A DNA stretch of 64,000 nt from Symbiodinium kawagutii (GCA_009767595.1 VSDK01026241.1:118611-182610); one strand, 5' to 3'. Shown: positions 1 through 12,046, counted from the first letter of the stretch. The notes: generated by a model not told the origin, from the letters alone. A program made the numbers and translations.

Positions 1-2600
1 AGTGATGGCTAATCATGATTCATCAAACAACAGTATTCAACAATCCGTTGATTTGTTGATCGTTGAACTGATTGGGTAGAAGGGGTTCATTGACACCCAG
101 AAACACTTGTTTGGCGGTGACCAAGGTCGGGACAGGTGGATTTAGTTCCATGGCTCAGATAAGTCTTTAAAAGGGACCAGTTGTGGATTCCCAACTACCA
201 TAAGAGTCATGACCTGTCATGGCCTATCATGGCCTGCTGCTGGTGCTTCAGGTATGACTACATGAATATACCCAAATGTATTTGTAATAGGAGACCATCA
301 ATGTACTTCGTACATTGCTGCGGAAATAAGAGACTTTAAGATACCAAAATGATCTCAATCAACAAGTATTGACATATTTCCAGACTGTTGGAACGACGGG
401 CAATTAGAAACAACCAACACAGGTGATTCGAAAGGGTGTAAAGTTGCACTACCGGGCGTGCAGCGGATCATAAAGAACAACCACAAGCTCTTGACTTGGC
501 TGCTCATTGCATGGGCATTTCACCCAAGAAGAATGATTCAATGTTCTTTGGCTACACGGGAGATTCAACCTTTCATAATAAAACCATCCCCAGTTTTAAA
601 CAGCTGCTGATTCGTCAACCAATACAAGGGGGCAAACCATTCCATCAAGTTGCTGGATCTTCCAGTACAAGAAATACTACATGTTGATACCTACTGCTGC
701 ATCTTCTGGTTGAAAAATGTTGAACATGCCTTGGAAAACTTGAGACAACAATGGCACCCCAACAGCGGCAGCAAACGGTCGGCTGCCCATATTTACAACG
801 CCACGGAGGCTGCAAAAAGACGTGGCGCTAGGACCACGGGGCTCACTCCGAATGGGAGGTCTGTGAGGCAGCATAAGAAATCCCGCAATTGGATGTGGCA
901 AGCTGGTTGGGTTCCGACCTAGGAGTCTTCTGATCTTTGCCACACTGTACAGATTCATGAGCCATACTCATGGGTACATATAGCCATATATTAGTACACA
1001 CGCTGTATTTCGTACCCATACCATACCCCAACCATATCGTAACAACATATCACAACACCACCAACAAAACTCACTAGTAGACACTTGGCATTTTTGGGGT
1101 AACGAGTTCGTCCTAGCACCACCACACCCCCATGGTGGTAGATTAACCTTCAAGTGGCTGCATATGTGTACTCACGTGCAACTACACTGCAGCAAACTAA
1201 CGGGGTTGCGTGAGAAACCTATTCATAGTGGTCTCACCTATCAAAAAAAATCAGCGCAACCAGGTTTGTGAGTGCCAAAGACTACATTTCCAGAGACTAC
1301 GTTTTGAACCTTTGATGATGATCATCCTTATCACATGTGGGACTAGGCAGTTCATGACCAATGCTCTGCCGCCTCACAAACCGAGCAAAATAAGCAATCG
1401 GTGGTGGCAGTGACAGTACAATGCAGAAGCCATTGAATCAACGTACCCTGATGCAACAACATGTTGTATCTTTTTTGCAAATGCTAAGCACAGAGCTTTA
1501 TAATACTTTGTTTTCCCAGACTTGAAATGATGCCACCGATATCCGAGTAAGAATCTCAGGCTTCGTGTCCATGTCACCCAATATTGATTGCACGTTTGAG
1601 TCATTTGTCCTTTTCATTTAGTTTTTTTTTTCCTTGAAGGATCTTGACTTTTCATTTATTTAGTTTTTCTTTCCTTGATGGATCTTGATCAAAGCACCGG
1701 CTTTGTCTGAACGTATGACATCTAATTATGTAAATACACACATGTTGCATATTTGTTCCTCGGTAGTTGGTAGAGGCAGTATATAGGTATATTTAAACAT
1801 ACATAACATGTGCAAACGATACACATACAGGGCAATTCAGTTATATACATGCATGTTTATGCCGTGATGTCCCATGCCAGTTATACAATATACATCCATG
1901 ACATTCCACGACAACATCCATCAAGCAAAAGTGAGGTGGTGCATGGTGTGTTCTCCATTAGGTATCCAAATATCAGTCTTGGTGACCCAAAAAGGGCTCA
2001 GTATCTCTACCACCAACCATCAACGCCGCAGTCTTTCCTCAGTCTTGTGATTGAGGAGGTACAGCCTCAGGGCAACAAAAACCGTGCAACTGTCGTCAGG
2101 TCCAACAAGTCTCAATGCGTTTCAACTCGACGATCTCAAGCATAGCAATAGTCTGCCACGACCAGGGAAGTGTCCAACAGTTCGGTTTTACAGCTGTGTT
2201 CATCTAAGAACGTGACAGTTTAACAACGTTTTTAAGCGACTCACTTGCCAGCCTATACCGCAGACCAGTGTTAACATAATCGGCAGTGCGGCTTGTGTGT
2301 TGAGCAGATTGTCGCTGAGAGCGCAGATTTGGTGAACCAGAGGCAATTTCATGCGACCATCCGACAGAAATGCAGATAAACACACACACACACAGTCAAG
2401 GCACTCCGTGACACACAACAAATCCATGGTTCCGTCATGTTTGGCCGATAGTAACGTCGTTGACTATGAGGAAGGCTAGTTCATTCACCGGTCACAGTTC
2501 ATGAAAGACAATTTAAACCCGAAACATCCCGAAACCAGGTAGAGCATGAAACAGTATACAATGAAACCACTAGCTGCCAGCAAATTAACCAAATGGCATT
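1..2600. other. Gene-poor DNA, no supported gene
   Basis: I see no domain, splice-bounded island or RNA gene here. Open frames are under 115 codons and occur on both strands, as expected by chance. The DNA is AT-rich with CCATCA-type motifs. A short AC microsatellite lies near 2382-2393. Confidence 0.5.
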
Positions 2601-2689
2601 TGACTAATTAGGGATAATGAAAATGACAACGAAGTAGCCACAACATCTGGTGAAGTCCACTAGCCAGAAGATCTAGTGATGTCGATTTT

Positions 2690-2820
2690 ATGTAGACTTC
2701 TTGGATCCAATCCAGGCAGTGGGACTGAAGGACTGCACCCTGCCTGGCGGCCTTTCGCGCTACCCTTGGACTGCCAGGTGCAGCTGCGCTGCACCTGGTA
2801 GAGTCCTGCTGCTTGAGGGG
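2690..2820. other. GC-rich exon-like island with a 25-bp hairpin
   Basis: This patch is clearly GC-richer than its surroundings and is open on both strands, so strand cannot be decided. Inside it, 2774-2798 is a perfect hairpin with 10-bp arms (CCAGGTGCAG / CTGCACCTGG) and a 5-nt loop. An exon in a dinoflagellate gene with long introns is the likeliest reading, but no protein family is recognised. Confidence 0.25.
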
Positions 2821-2924
2821 ATCAACCTGCTGATGTTTACCCTCAAATTCAACAAGCAACCAAGCACATAACCACAACCAAGTTGTGGTTAAGCATGAAG
2901 CAACCATCATATATAACCACAACA

Positions 2925-3430
2925 TCAAAGACCATCAAAAACCATTCCATCCACAAATGTTATACTCAGCCGACATCAACCATCAGCCATGATTGAAACC
3001 AAGATTATTAATTACTCACTATCCATTGTGATTCTCTCTCAGTTCACCATTGTTTCATCATCAACATTCAACACTCATCATTCAACCGCTTTTGACCATC
3101 ACTTCTGTTCATTCTTACTCATCATTCAACCACCCTCTTACCATCGTCTACACATCATTCATGAGCCTTCATTTAACCATCATTTAACCATCATTTAACC
3201 TAATACATAGCACTATTTGGTCTTCTATCCACCACCATTCAACCACCATATCAGCCTGCCTTTAGCCCACATTCAACGACATCATTGCTAGATAAACATA
3301 TCTAGATATATCTAGTCTTGTAAGCACCACCATTCAACCACCGCCATTCAACCACCAACATTCAACCATATAAACCTTCCTTTAAGCCTCATTCAACCAC
3401 CATAACCACCATCACCCATCCCAACTCCCC
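2925..3430. repeat. Degenerate CATTCAACCACCAT-rich tract
   Basis: About 500 bases are dominated by variants of CATTCAACCACCAT and ACCATCATT on the plus strand, with strong C/A against G/T skew. The spacing is irregular, so this is an eroded simple repeat rather than a clean satellite. The 69-codon frame at 2989-3198 is a by-product of it. Confidence 0.6.
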
Positions 3431-3439
3431 ATCCTCCCC

Positions 3440-3600
3440 ATCTCCACGTCTCTGGGCCTCCCCCACGTTGGCTGGGCCTCGCGAGGCTGGTGTGGCGCTG
3501 CGGTTGGTGTTGGCCAACACGCCACCTGTGCGCAACGAGTCAGGTGGCTGAGTGATGCTGTCGTTGGCGCAACGAGGATGGTGGGGGTACGAACTGGATG
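3440..3600. other. GC-rich exon-like island
   Basis: A GC-rich patch follows the CAACCA tract. Several frames on both strands are open and none gives a recognisable domain. It may be an exon. No strong acceptor and donor pair could be fixed. Confidence 0.2.
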
Positions 3601-4049
3601 TGCAGCTGGGGTTATAATCCTGGTTGGTTACGCCCTATAAGGGAGCTGAACTAACCCCTGGAAACCATGGTTGGTGACTACTTACTGAGGGGGGGTGCAC
3701 ATCCAAGTAGGGTTGATATGGTGAGGATGATGGTCGATGACTTGATGGTTCATCAAATAAAAGTGGATGCTCCATTCATGGATAGTAGTGGCGAAGAACG
3801 GCTCATCATGGTGAATTAGCGACGAGTTGCCCGTGGCTAAATGACAGTGTATGATGCTGAATAGTGGCTATGCTTAAATCGTTGAACATGATGGGGAAAG
3901 GACGGCTAGATTTTAGCTAAATGATAATATGCCTTATGCTGGGCTATGTCAACTCAAACAACAAAACTACGTGTTGAGGTTTGGTTCTATTGATTGTTCA
4001 GTACTGTAGGCATTGCTAGCATGAACCAGCTGGTAAAATTGAAAAAAGG

Positions 4050-4508
4050 ATGGACCAGCGGGGCTCTCTAGCCATCATAGTGATTCGGGTTCAACCATCC
4101 AATATTCAAATGGATTGCATTTGGCCTGGAAAACCCGTTAGGTCTAGCATACCCATGAAAGCTATTCGCCTTTGCTCATGGCAGCTGCAGTTTAAATTAG
4201 TAACTGTGATATTTCATTTGGTGTCCCACCAATGGATTCCAACAACAACATCTGGAACTACTTGGTTCAGTGAAACATTGTGCCATGTGCATTTCATCCA
4301 TGTCACATCTACGGACAGGGTGCCATCTCGTGACTTCCAGGCCTTACATCCCCAAAGCCACCTCTTTGGGCTCTCTGAGTCCTTTCGCTATGCTTCATGG
4401 TGCCTATCAATGATACTTGACACCGATGTAGCGGTTACAGGAGAACCATGGAGTACCGTCATTTGCCCAGTCCATATGTTTGAAACATGCAGTGACACAA
4501 CGAAGTGA
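4050..4508 (+). CDS. 152-codon open frame, unknown, possibly chance
   Basis: This is the longest plus-strand frame in the first 6 kb. The predicted product is rich in Ser, His, Trp and Cys, with no signal peptide, membrane segment or family motif that I recognise. Base composition is like the surrounding intergenic DNA rather than the GC-rich islands, which argues against a gene. It could be an old retroposed sequence. I would not keep it without transcript support. Confidence 0.15.
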   Translation: MDQRGSLAIIVIRVQPSNIQMDCIWPGKPVRSSIPMKAIRLCSWQLQFKLVTVIFHLVSHQWIPTTTSGTTWFSETLCHVHFIHVTSTDRVPSRDFQALHPQSHLFGLSESFRYASWCLSMILDTDVAVTGEPWSTVICPVHMFETCSDTTK

Positions 4509-4635
4509 TCTGAAATGCGCATACTGATGTCGTCTGTTCCAAGTACGCACGATTGTGGCCATTTTAGCTACCTTTCCCCTCAAAGAGTACCCCCGCCAAG
4601 ATTACGCAGGCAATCATCCGTGATTACCCTCCAAT

Positions 4636-4728
4636 AATTTAACATGGCAATGGAAAATCATCATATTGTATAGAGAAACCCTGGGAAATGATCAATTTAT
4701 GGTGGATTTTCCATTGCCATGTTAAATT
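4636..4728. repeat. Perfect 24-bp inverted repeat
   Basis: The arms at 4636-4659 and 4705-4728 are exact reverse complements (core TTTAACATGGCAATGG) around a 45-nt spacer. Transcribed RNA would form a stable stem-loop. It could also be the remnant of a small inverted-repeat element. Confidence 0.8.
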
Positions 4729-5006
4729 CCCAGAAGGTAATGGTTCAAAGTGATCTTTAATCCGATACTAGACCTCAGGATTGTCAGTGGGGTCAGCATC
4801 CTGCGCTGTAGCAAACGGCCATGCAATGACACAAACAAACCTATGTTCACTAGTGTGTGTGTGTGTAAACCTATGTTTTGCCTTGGATCATCAACCTTTA
4901 TGAACCATGTTAGTCCATGCCGTTGTGACCCACCATATCTCATAAATCAACCACTAACAACATTCAACAGTTGAGTCCATGCCAGTATAACCCATCACAT
5001 CGCATG

Positions 5007-5155
5007 ATATCCTATAATATCCTATAATATCCCATTATATCCCGTTATATCCCAATATATCCGATTATATCCCATTATCTCCTATTGTCTCCCATCATCT
5101 CCTATTATCTGCCACTATCTCCCTTAATCTCCGGTTATCTCCCATTATACCTCAT
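5007..5155. repeat. Degenerate TATATCCCAT tandem repeat
   Basis: Roughly fourteen diverged units of about 10-11 bp (TATATCCCAT, later TATCTCCCAT) run head to tail. Divergence increases toward the 3' side. Confidence 0.7.
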
Positions 5156-5208
5156 AAATCCAACATGAACATATCCCATCATCAACCATCATTACCAACC
5201 ATTCCCAG

Positions 5209-5324
5209 CCTTCACCAACCATGATCACCCACACGACTTCCACGGCTTCACCGGTCAGCGGTAGCGTGGCACCTGCGGCCATCAAAGGTGCCGACAGGCC
5301 ATGGCGGCTGCTGCTGCCCCGTAG
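5209..5324 (+). CDS. Exon-like island, unknown protein
   Basis: A GC-rich patch is bounded by a CAG acceptor (ending at 5208) and a good AG|GTGAAC donor at 5324/5325. One plus frame is open throughout, with many purine-first codons, and gives a Ser/Thr/Ala-rich stretch followed by ADRPWRLLLPR. No family is recognised. The minus strand has a stop in the comparable frame. Exon status is inferred. Confidence 0.35.
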
Positions 5325-5461
5325 GTGAACGGTGCTGGCGCCTAAGTCCTGAGCAGGTGGTGAGATGGAAATCTCACTGTCCTTCTATCAATTGCACATA
5401 TTTATCAATAGGTTTTCAACAACATTGATCAAATATGCATATAATCAAATATCCATATACA

Positions 5462-5495
5462 TGTGTATATAGTATATATATATATACTATATATT
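5462..5495. repeat. AT-rich palindrome
   Basis: A TA-repeat palindrome (TATATAGTATATATAT and its mirror) could extrude as a cruciform. It looks like a simple-sequence tract. Confidence 0.6.
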
Positions 5496-6852
5496 CTGCG
5501 TGTAAGAATGTTTGTCTTAAATGGATAGATGGATTAATAAACAGAAAGAATTGCAGATATGGTCTGTACCTGAACTTATGGGTGATATCCGCAGCTTATT
5601 GGGTGGTTTATTAAAGAATATACCGACCTGGCTTTTTGTGATTGTTCCTTGTTTTGCCCTGAGTTGCGAGTTGTCATCTGAAATATGACAGGCAATCCAA
5701 AAATCACTGGTGTTTGGAAGCACCTGATCTTCTAGGCCTCGATTCTTACAGTAGGTTCTTGGCTATTTCGCGCCATGGTGAAGTCCATGACGCATAGCGA
5801 TGGTGACTGCACCAAGGAGCCCCGGGTGGATTTGAGCCAGGCTCACACTACACCACGAGGATTCTCAGAATTACATTTATCACACCCCAAGTTCAAAGCT
5901 GAAAGCGGCACCTGCAAGTTGAACTGAGCGGAACTAGCATATGTGCGACTTATATCGGAAATAAGTATACCTAACGGGTTGCTAATTGCTGATACTAATT
6001 TTTGATTCAACACGGTTGCAAGAATGGTTAGATAACGAGGGACCTTGGAAAATTGAAATCAAAACGACTGAATGACAAACCGTAGACCTGGAAACACGTC
6101 TGGCTAACAACTACCACGGTGCCAATAGTGTAGAATTCAACGGGAGAAGAAAAACAATTGGCTGGAAAATTTCTCTATTCATTTATCCTACATATATCTA
6201 TTGATTTACGTACGTCTTGATGTCTATTCAAAAACAAACATGTTTTTCAGCAGTGGTTGGTGGTGTTTAGATGGCAGTCAACTCAAGATATTGGTTACAA
6301 TCAGGCTACCCAAAGAGAAATGGTACCCCCTCAATACGGTCCCCTGCCCCAAAAATAGCTCATCAATACCAATAAAATGATACCCCTGCAAAATAGGTCA
6401 AGTAGTTCACATCCCAACCAACCCTATTCTCTTCATTTTTTGGGGGATGTTAATCGTGGGGTACAAGGGCCCTTGACCCAAAGCTATATAGTTGGTACAT
6501 CCTCATTCTTGGTGGTTGTTATCCCTCCTTAGAAACCATTAACCATTAATAATCATTAGTTGCTGGTTAATATTGACCCGTACTAAAGCAATAACCAGCA
6601 ATCATTATCCACTACTCATCATGATAACCCTTTCATAAACGATGACCCATCACAACATCCTTCACCATCCTTAATCACCATCACCCGGCGATCGCCCTAA
6701 AATCCCAGGAACTGTGGGGTGCCCATAGATGGACCCCGTCATCGCTCGGTGCTGCTGCCGCCTCAGCGAACGCCATGAACGAACTATGGGTCATAAATGG
6801 CTTAACTCAGTTGGTTCATATGCCATTTACCTATAGTCAATAGTCGTGTTCA

Positions 6853-7678
6853 CAGAACTTTCAAGTGATGGCTAGAGGTGGAGTACGAGGAATGTGGCAA
6901 ACCATTTTGCGTGCTGAAACATGTGCAGTCATCAGTGCACTCCAGTATGCTGTTCTTCAAGGAAAAGCCATCATCATTTTCAGTGATAATGACACGGTTG
7001 TCGAACGGTTGAAGAAGATCCAAGCTGATCATGACCTGTGGAGCGTAGTAGTCCAGTTGTGCAGGCAGCTAGGGGATCGTGTTCAATGTGTCCATATGTG
7101 TCCATGTTCATTCTCATCAGGACATGAGTGCTCTGGAACCAGGCGAGGAATGGGTATGCCAAGGCAATGCAGCAGCTGATCTTGCCGCTGAGGAAGCGTT
7201 TCAGTTTCTGCCCCGAGATGTTGTGTTGGCGCACGAGTCGGCAGCCAGGGTCTATCTTCATGCAGTTTCTAGCTTTGATGAGATGATTCAGCATTTTGTC
7301 AGAGTAGGTCAGCAATCCATCAAAGTTGTGAATGCATATGCTCCTCCCAAGGACAAACCTGTCCATGTACAGTGTGAATATGATGAGTTGCATCCGTCGA
7401 TGATCGTAGAATGCATTCGGGATAGTGTTCCTTCGTACATGCGTATTGCAGAACTCTCCGAATGGATGAGTTGGTTTCAGGCCCTTGAGACTCCCAGTGA
7501 AGCGGTGCGGTTGGTTAGTTGGATTGAACTTCTTGTTCATTTTCAGGCGACTACTGGTTGCGTTGGAATGTTTTGCGACAAAGGCACCACTGGGAATCGC
7601 AGGGAATGGCGATCCGTTTCCCGACATGCTGTCATTGACATGGCAAAGCTGGCCAAGAGTTTTGCACAGTTTGGTTAG
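6853..7678 (+). mobile_element. Non-LTR retroelement relic: RNase H domain and C-terminal tail
   Basis: Two overlapping frames together form a retroelement RNase H. The first frame (6865-7179) carries the RAE motif at residues 16-18 and a SDN motif at 40-42. The second (7079-7678) continues with HVHSHQD at residues 9-15 and GNAAADLAAE at 29-38, matching the catalytic His and the N-x-x-A-D acid of the family. The first catalytic Asp (DG) lies just upstream at about 6857 but in another frame. The tail ends in an EWRSVSRHAV-like stretch, similar to tails I recall in Symbiodinium retroelement ORFs. Reverse transcriptase is absent upstream, so this is a 5'-truncated dead copy. The frameshift coincides with a 10-bp duplication at 7086-7105. 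Confidence 0.75.
7086..7105 (+). repeat. 10-bp tandem duplication that breaks the RNase H frame
   Basis: ATGTGTCCAT occurs twice head to tail (7086-7095 and 7096-7105). Ten extra bases shift the frame by one, exactly where the RNase H similarity jumps from one frame to the next. Confidence 0.85.
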
Positions 7679-7681
7679 AAC

Positions 7682-7885
7682 ATGGTTCGGTTGTGGGACC
7701 CACGTTGGCGTGTTATCCAATCGAAACCTCAATCCCCGGTTGTTCAGTATTGGGTGAGTTGTATTCCTATCAGGGTTGGGAGTGCGTTTGATAGGGTGGT
7801 TGATGATCACTTTCGGGCCACAGGAGTGGGTTCCATTTCCTCGCCCAGGTCCCTGGCAAAATTGCCAGTGGCTACTCCAGCGTAG
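7682..7885 (+). pseudogene. Possible retroelement 3' coding remnant
   Basis: A 67-codon frame starts four bases after the RNase H frame stops (7678). It begins MVRLWDPRWRVIQ, a Trp/Arg-rich stretch of the kind seen in retroelement C-termini. It may be the same element after another frame break, or chance. No zinc knuckle or poly(A) tail is visible before about 7985. Confidence 0.3.
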
Positions 7886-8149
7886 CCTGTTACCAGTCTG
7901 TAGTTTCTGTACGCTGCTGCTACAGATCTGTCCAAAAGAGGTGACAAAAGAAGTGGTTAGTAATGGTTATAGTAATAGTCAATAGTGCTTTGTAATGGTT
8001 AGCTTCTCAAGTCATAGGGGACCCCCCCGGTTTTTGATCCAGTTCATGAACCATTTCTAAGCAATGTCTCAACCACTTTAGGGTTCCATATTCTGAGAAA
8101 CCCCCATTTACGTATGGTTACTAGTGGTTAATAATGATTAATTGATAGT

Positions 8150-8305
8150 GGCTAGAATGGGTAAAAAATGGTTGATAATGGTTGATAATGACTGTAGGTT
8201 GGTCGTGAATCGGCATTTAACTGTAGTTGTACCTACTCTTATCTACCATGAGCCTGGTAGTTACCCTACTTATAAACCAACTTAGATAACGATTGGGGGC
8301 CGGAC
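8150..8305. repeat. Family E dispersed repeat, copy 1
   Basis: This aligns by eye with 34880-34985 and 36340-36560. The shared order is GATTGTAGGTTGGTC, then CTGGTAGTTACCC, then AACCAACTTAG and a G-run of GGGGGCC. It is about 110-150 bp long with no coding content. Confidence 0.55.
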
Positions 8306-8989
8306 CTTGTGATAACCTCCAATGACAAGTAAGAGCTGGTGCCATTTATTGGCTTATGGCGGATGATTGTCATTATACTTGGTTCATTGTTGGTATCAGT
8401 TCATGACTTCATGATACTATGTAACAATGTAATTGGCAATCATAGACAAGGCAATCATTAGATGAAAGGTAATGATGATAATCATCGTTCTATGATAATG
8501 AAGGTAATGATATTAGTGACTGAAGATAATCAATAATGATATGTAATGATACTCAAAATGATGTTGATTCATGATAGGATTGATCATACATATTGACTAA
8601 TGATAGCATTAGTTAATTGTTTCTGCTAATACTAGATAGTCATGGTTGATTGATGATGGGTTGATACACTAGCAATGAACTATAATCAACAACAGTGACG
8701 GGAAATAATATCAACCACATCAATCAACTGGGTCAACCAAATAACGGCTATCGATAGTTTCAGGGCAAATCCAGTCAAAATAGGGCCAACGCATTGCTTC
8801 ATGTGAGGCTCTTAATGGCTGCTAGTGGGATTCAACGGTTCGCCATGATGACTCATCACAGGTTCAACGAGTGAAAATGACGGTCAGCCAATGTAGTCCG
8901 TCCGAGTCAATGGTTTCGAAACGCGTTACTGTAGGATTAATGTTGTTTGAACATGGTCAACAATGGTTGAGGTTACTGAATGATGGTTA

Positions 8990-9087
8990 ACTGGTTGGTG
9001 GTTTCAACCCCTTTGAAAAATTAGCCAACCAACCAGTTGACAATAACTAATAGAGAAAATAAAACATGTTTGAAACCACCAGCCAGC
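8990..9087. mobile_element. MITE-like family A, copy 1
   Basis: The left end CTGGTTGGTGGTTTCAACCCC and the right end TTTGAAACCACCAGCCAG are inverted copies of each other. The interior carries the family core CAACCAACCA and GAGAAAATAAAACATG. It is about 100 bp with no coding capacity, as expected of a non-autonomous terminal-inverted-repeat element. Confidence 0.65.
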
Positions 9088-9240
9088 TACTGAATGATGG
9101 TTAATCATGGGTAATCACCATGGTCCATGGTCTATTAGAGTATTGGTTTAGGTTTAGGTTTAATCATAGGAAATCAGCATGGTTTGTAAAGTTCTAGTAC
9201 TGGTTAGTGACGACTAGGAGTCCACAATTATGGCATTCCT

Positions 9241-9250
9241 NNNNNNNNNN
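9241..9250. other. Assembly gap (10 N)
   Basis: Ten N bases. The same seven bases, CATTCCT, lie directly on both sides (9234-9240 and 9251-9257), so the two contig ends may overlap and the gap may not be real. Confidence 0.95.
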
Positions 9251-9933
9251 CATTCCTGCATGAAAAGTCGATTTAATGAGATACAACAAATCCAATCTAC
9301 AACAGCTTACCTCTACACTCGCATTCAATGATACATCGAGCCGCCAGGGTCTGCACACCTTGCTATGACCAGCCTGGGAAATGTGTGCTTCGCTCTTCTT
9401 CATAATCCAATCTTAAGTTTCAGGGTTTCAGGTGTTGGAGCAGTTTTTTTTTTCAGTTTGAATTTTAAAGGCCAAGCGCTCTTGGTTGAAAAAAAGCTTG
9501 ATACCTCTTGATGCATACTGGAGCAATGCACTCGTCAATGCAAATTGTGCCAAAACACTGTCAGATTGACTGGCCGATTCTGTACTGCTTCATCAGTTGT
9601 GCTATGTCGTCGGTGCTATCCACAGGGGTCACTTGGTCCAGGTGTTGCTGGGAAGCAGCAGATTTGCCTCTGAGACAGGCGCCTCTCCGGTTGCCAGAGT
9701 GCTCCCTTTGGAGAAGCAACAGTTGGATGAAAACAACAAGCACCAAGGGCATCATAAATGGATATTCTTGTGATAATTGGTTGGTTAATGGGCCATTTAA
9801 GATGATAGCTTATCATTCAACCAACTATTGGTCAATGACCAATTGGCTCACTACAGTTGACACATGATGGTCAAAACCACTATAGCCAACCATTATGAAT
9901 CATTATCATCTGTGATTAAGCTTCACTAACCAT

Positions 9934-9964
9934 CATGTCATCATCATGACATCCTCATCATCCC

Positions 9965-10000
<36 letters not shown>

Positions 10001-10001
10001 T

Positions 10002-10040
<39 letters not shown>

Positions 10041-10050
10041 GTCATCCTCG

Positions 10051-10083
<33 letters not shown>

Positions 10084-10084
10084 G

Positions 10085-10170
<86 letters not shown>
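9934..10170. repeat. (ATC)n microsatellite, about 235 bp
   Basis: A long ATC/TCA trinucleotide array has a few point interruptions (TTATCA, GTCATCCTCG, TCAGCA). The poly-Asp, poly-Met and poly-Ser frames across it are artefacts of the repeat. It lies in the apparent intron or intergenic DNA 3' of the minus-strand island at 10261-10311. Confidence 0.95.
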
Positions 10171-10260
10171 CTTTGACCATGAACCATTCACCATTACCAT
10201 CATGACATCAGTTTCACGAAAGATGCTGGTTGGTTGCTTCGTTGGTTGATTGGTTGGTAC

Positions 10261-10311
10261 GGATTCGCCCAGGCACATCATGTTGTCCGAGTGGATGTCG
10301 TGCACATGCGC
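10261..10311 (-). CDS. Short exon-like segment, unknown
   Basis: On the minus strand, a CAG acceptor (10312-10314) precedes 51 open bases read as AHVHDIHSDNMMCLGES, followed by GTACC. It sits 228 bases downstream of the island at 10540-10735, so the two could be consecutive exons. Phase agreement is unclear: the upstream exon ends in phase 1 with its best donor, but in phase 0 if it runs on to an ATG|GTATCA donor. No family is recognised. Confidence 0.35.
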
Positions 10312-10539
10312 CTGCCGCAACAAAAATCAATGAGCAAACACACATTGGCCAGCCGTATTGGTTCATAGTCAATGTTGGGCTTCATAGTTGGATGATCGTC
10401 AGTTAATAAATGCTGCAGCCGACTATTGGCCAGCTATTGGCACTAGTATCATCAATCAATATCAGGCTTAATTCGTCAATCAACTAGTATGATACCATTG
10501 TTGGTTGATAGTGAGAATAGATTGGTTCAATTGGCCAAC

Positions 10540-10735
10540 CAAGATCATCGGGAACATTGGCAAAGCACATCAAGACATGCTGAGTTGCCACGGTCACGGT
10601 CACGTCCTTCGGCACGCTGGTCAGCCTGCAATGAATCATTCTCCATCCTCCTCCAATCTCAGTGACGACTTTCGCCTCGCCATGAATGCTCTGCCTCGAG
10701 CAAGTTGGAAGGATGACCACACCGACCGCGTCCAA
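10540..10735 (-). CDS. Exon-like island, unknown beta-rich protein
   Basis: A CACACAG acceptor precedes 65 open codons with about 40% G at codon position 1, much higher than any other frame here. The frame reads LDAVGVVILPTCSRQSIHGE and ends near ANVPDDLG, followed by a G|GTTGGC donor. The antisense plus frame (10505-10840, 111 codons) is also open, so the strand is preferred rather than proven. The Val/Thr-rich KDVTVTVATQHVL segment suggests beta strands. No family is recognised. Confidence 0.5.
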
Positions 10736-10849
10736 CTGTGTGTGAGAATCTGCTCACTTCTGAGACTTGGCCCGTTGAGAATGCAAGAGGATCACGTGCG
10801 TGCTCGCGAGTTGACATTTCACAGGCAAGGAAGTTTGTAGGCCACGAAC

Positions 10850-11950
10850 CAACTCAAAACAATGCTTGAGCTTCCTGACATGACGATGCATTTCTGTTCT
10901 GCATCAAAGTGAAACCGGGCGGAAGATCACCAGAGGACCCAAGGAAAACGGAAGAAAATAAACGAATCAATCAGATTTCCATCTGTGATGATGAATCAGC
11001 CTAGTTACTGAAATGACCATGAATCAATCACCTAGTGGAATAACCACCTATCTGGGCATGGTGGTATTCAAATCTCAAATCGCATGAGCCAGGACATTGG
11101 TGGCAAAGAGATGGCTATGCTTTTTGTATCGAGCTTTGGCTGGCCTTCGCTGAGCGTCAAATCACTTGGGTGATCATAACTCGAAACATGTTGCTAGCAG
11201 CTGGAAGGCTCGGAGGGAATAGGTACCCAGCGATCATGGAAACTGTTTTGTTGATGCGAGAAGTCAACTGTGCAGTCAGCCATGAACAGAACAGCTAGTT
11301 GTCTTGACTGGTCACAGCATTTGGAGACCCTGTGAACAGGATGTTGAAGTCTAGTGCATTTTCATCGTGCTGAATCGATGAGTAGGAGTGCACACGGGAA
11401 AAGATTGATTCCTGAACAAGGCTATTGGTTGTCGTCTTTTCAAAGGTTGATCATTGGCTCATTTTTTCTATCATGGATGGCCTTGAATCAACACAATTGT
11501 TTCATTGAAAAATATGCGGACATGATTTCCGTGCACAAGCCGGTGCTATGATAGGCGTTGGCTTGCAAACAGTTGCAACGTCCCATCAGCAGGGTTGTCT
11601 TTAATGCCACCCCAGTTGTATTCAATGTGTTTCATTAAAGAGGACGCATTGTGTGGAAAAGCATTGAGGAAATGGGGAAACTCTTTATGCTAAGAGCAAC
11701 CCACCGCTGTAGTAATTTACGCTAGATCCACTGTAAATCTGAACCCGTTGCCAAATGTACCACCTTTGTTTCTGGTCAAATCATTCTACACATGAGCCAC
11801 GAACTCTCCTAATCTAGTGCTCTGATTGGCGATAACTACTCACAGCTCACAGTTTAATAAGAAACAAAATTCATGGATCAATTAGATCAGTCAAGTTCAT
11901 CACCTCGCATGAACCATCATAAATGATTGGTGATCTCACCTGTAGTCATC
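10850..11950. other. No supported gene
   Basis: AT-rich intergenic or intronic DNA. The frame at 11354-11551 shows no motif or composition shift and is treated as chance. Confidence 0.45.
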
Positions 11951-11954
11951 ATGA

Positions 11955-12014
11955 CCATGACCATGACCACTACTACCGCTGCTGCTACTACTGCTACTAC
12001 TACTACTACTTCTT

Positions 12015-12045
<31 letters not shown>

Positions 12046-12046
12046 G
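11955..12046. repeat. (CTA)n microsatellite with CTG and CTT variants
   Basis: A trinucleotide array of CTACTA interrupted by CTGCTG and TTCTTC, ending at GACTGATG. Confidence 0.9.

Noticed and set aside
9933-10187. Poly-Asp, poly-Met and poly-Ser frames
   Set aside because: These are translations of the ATC microsatellite in its different frames, with no coding signal outside it.
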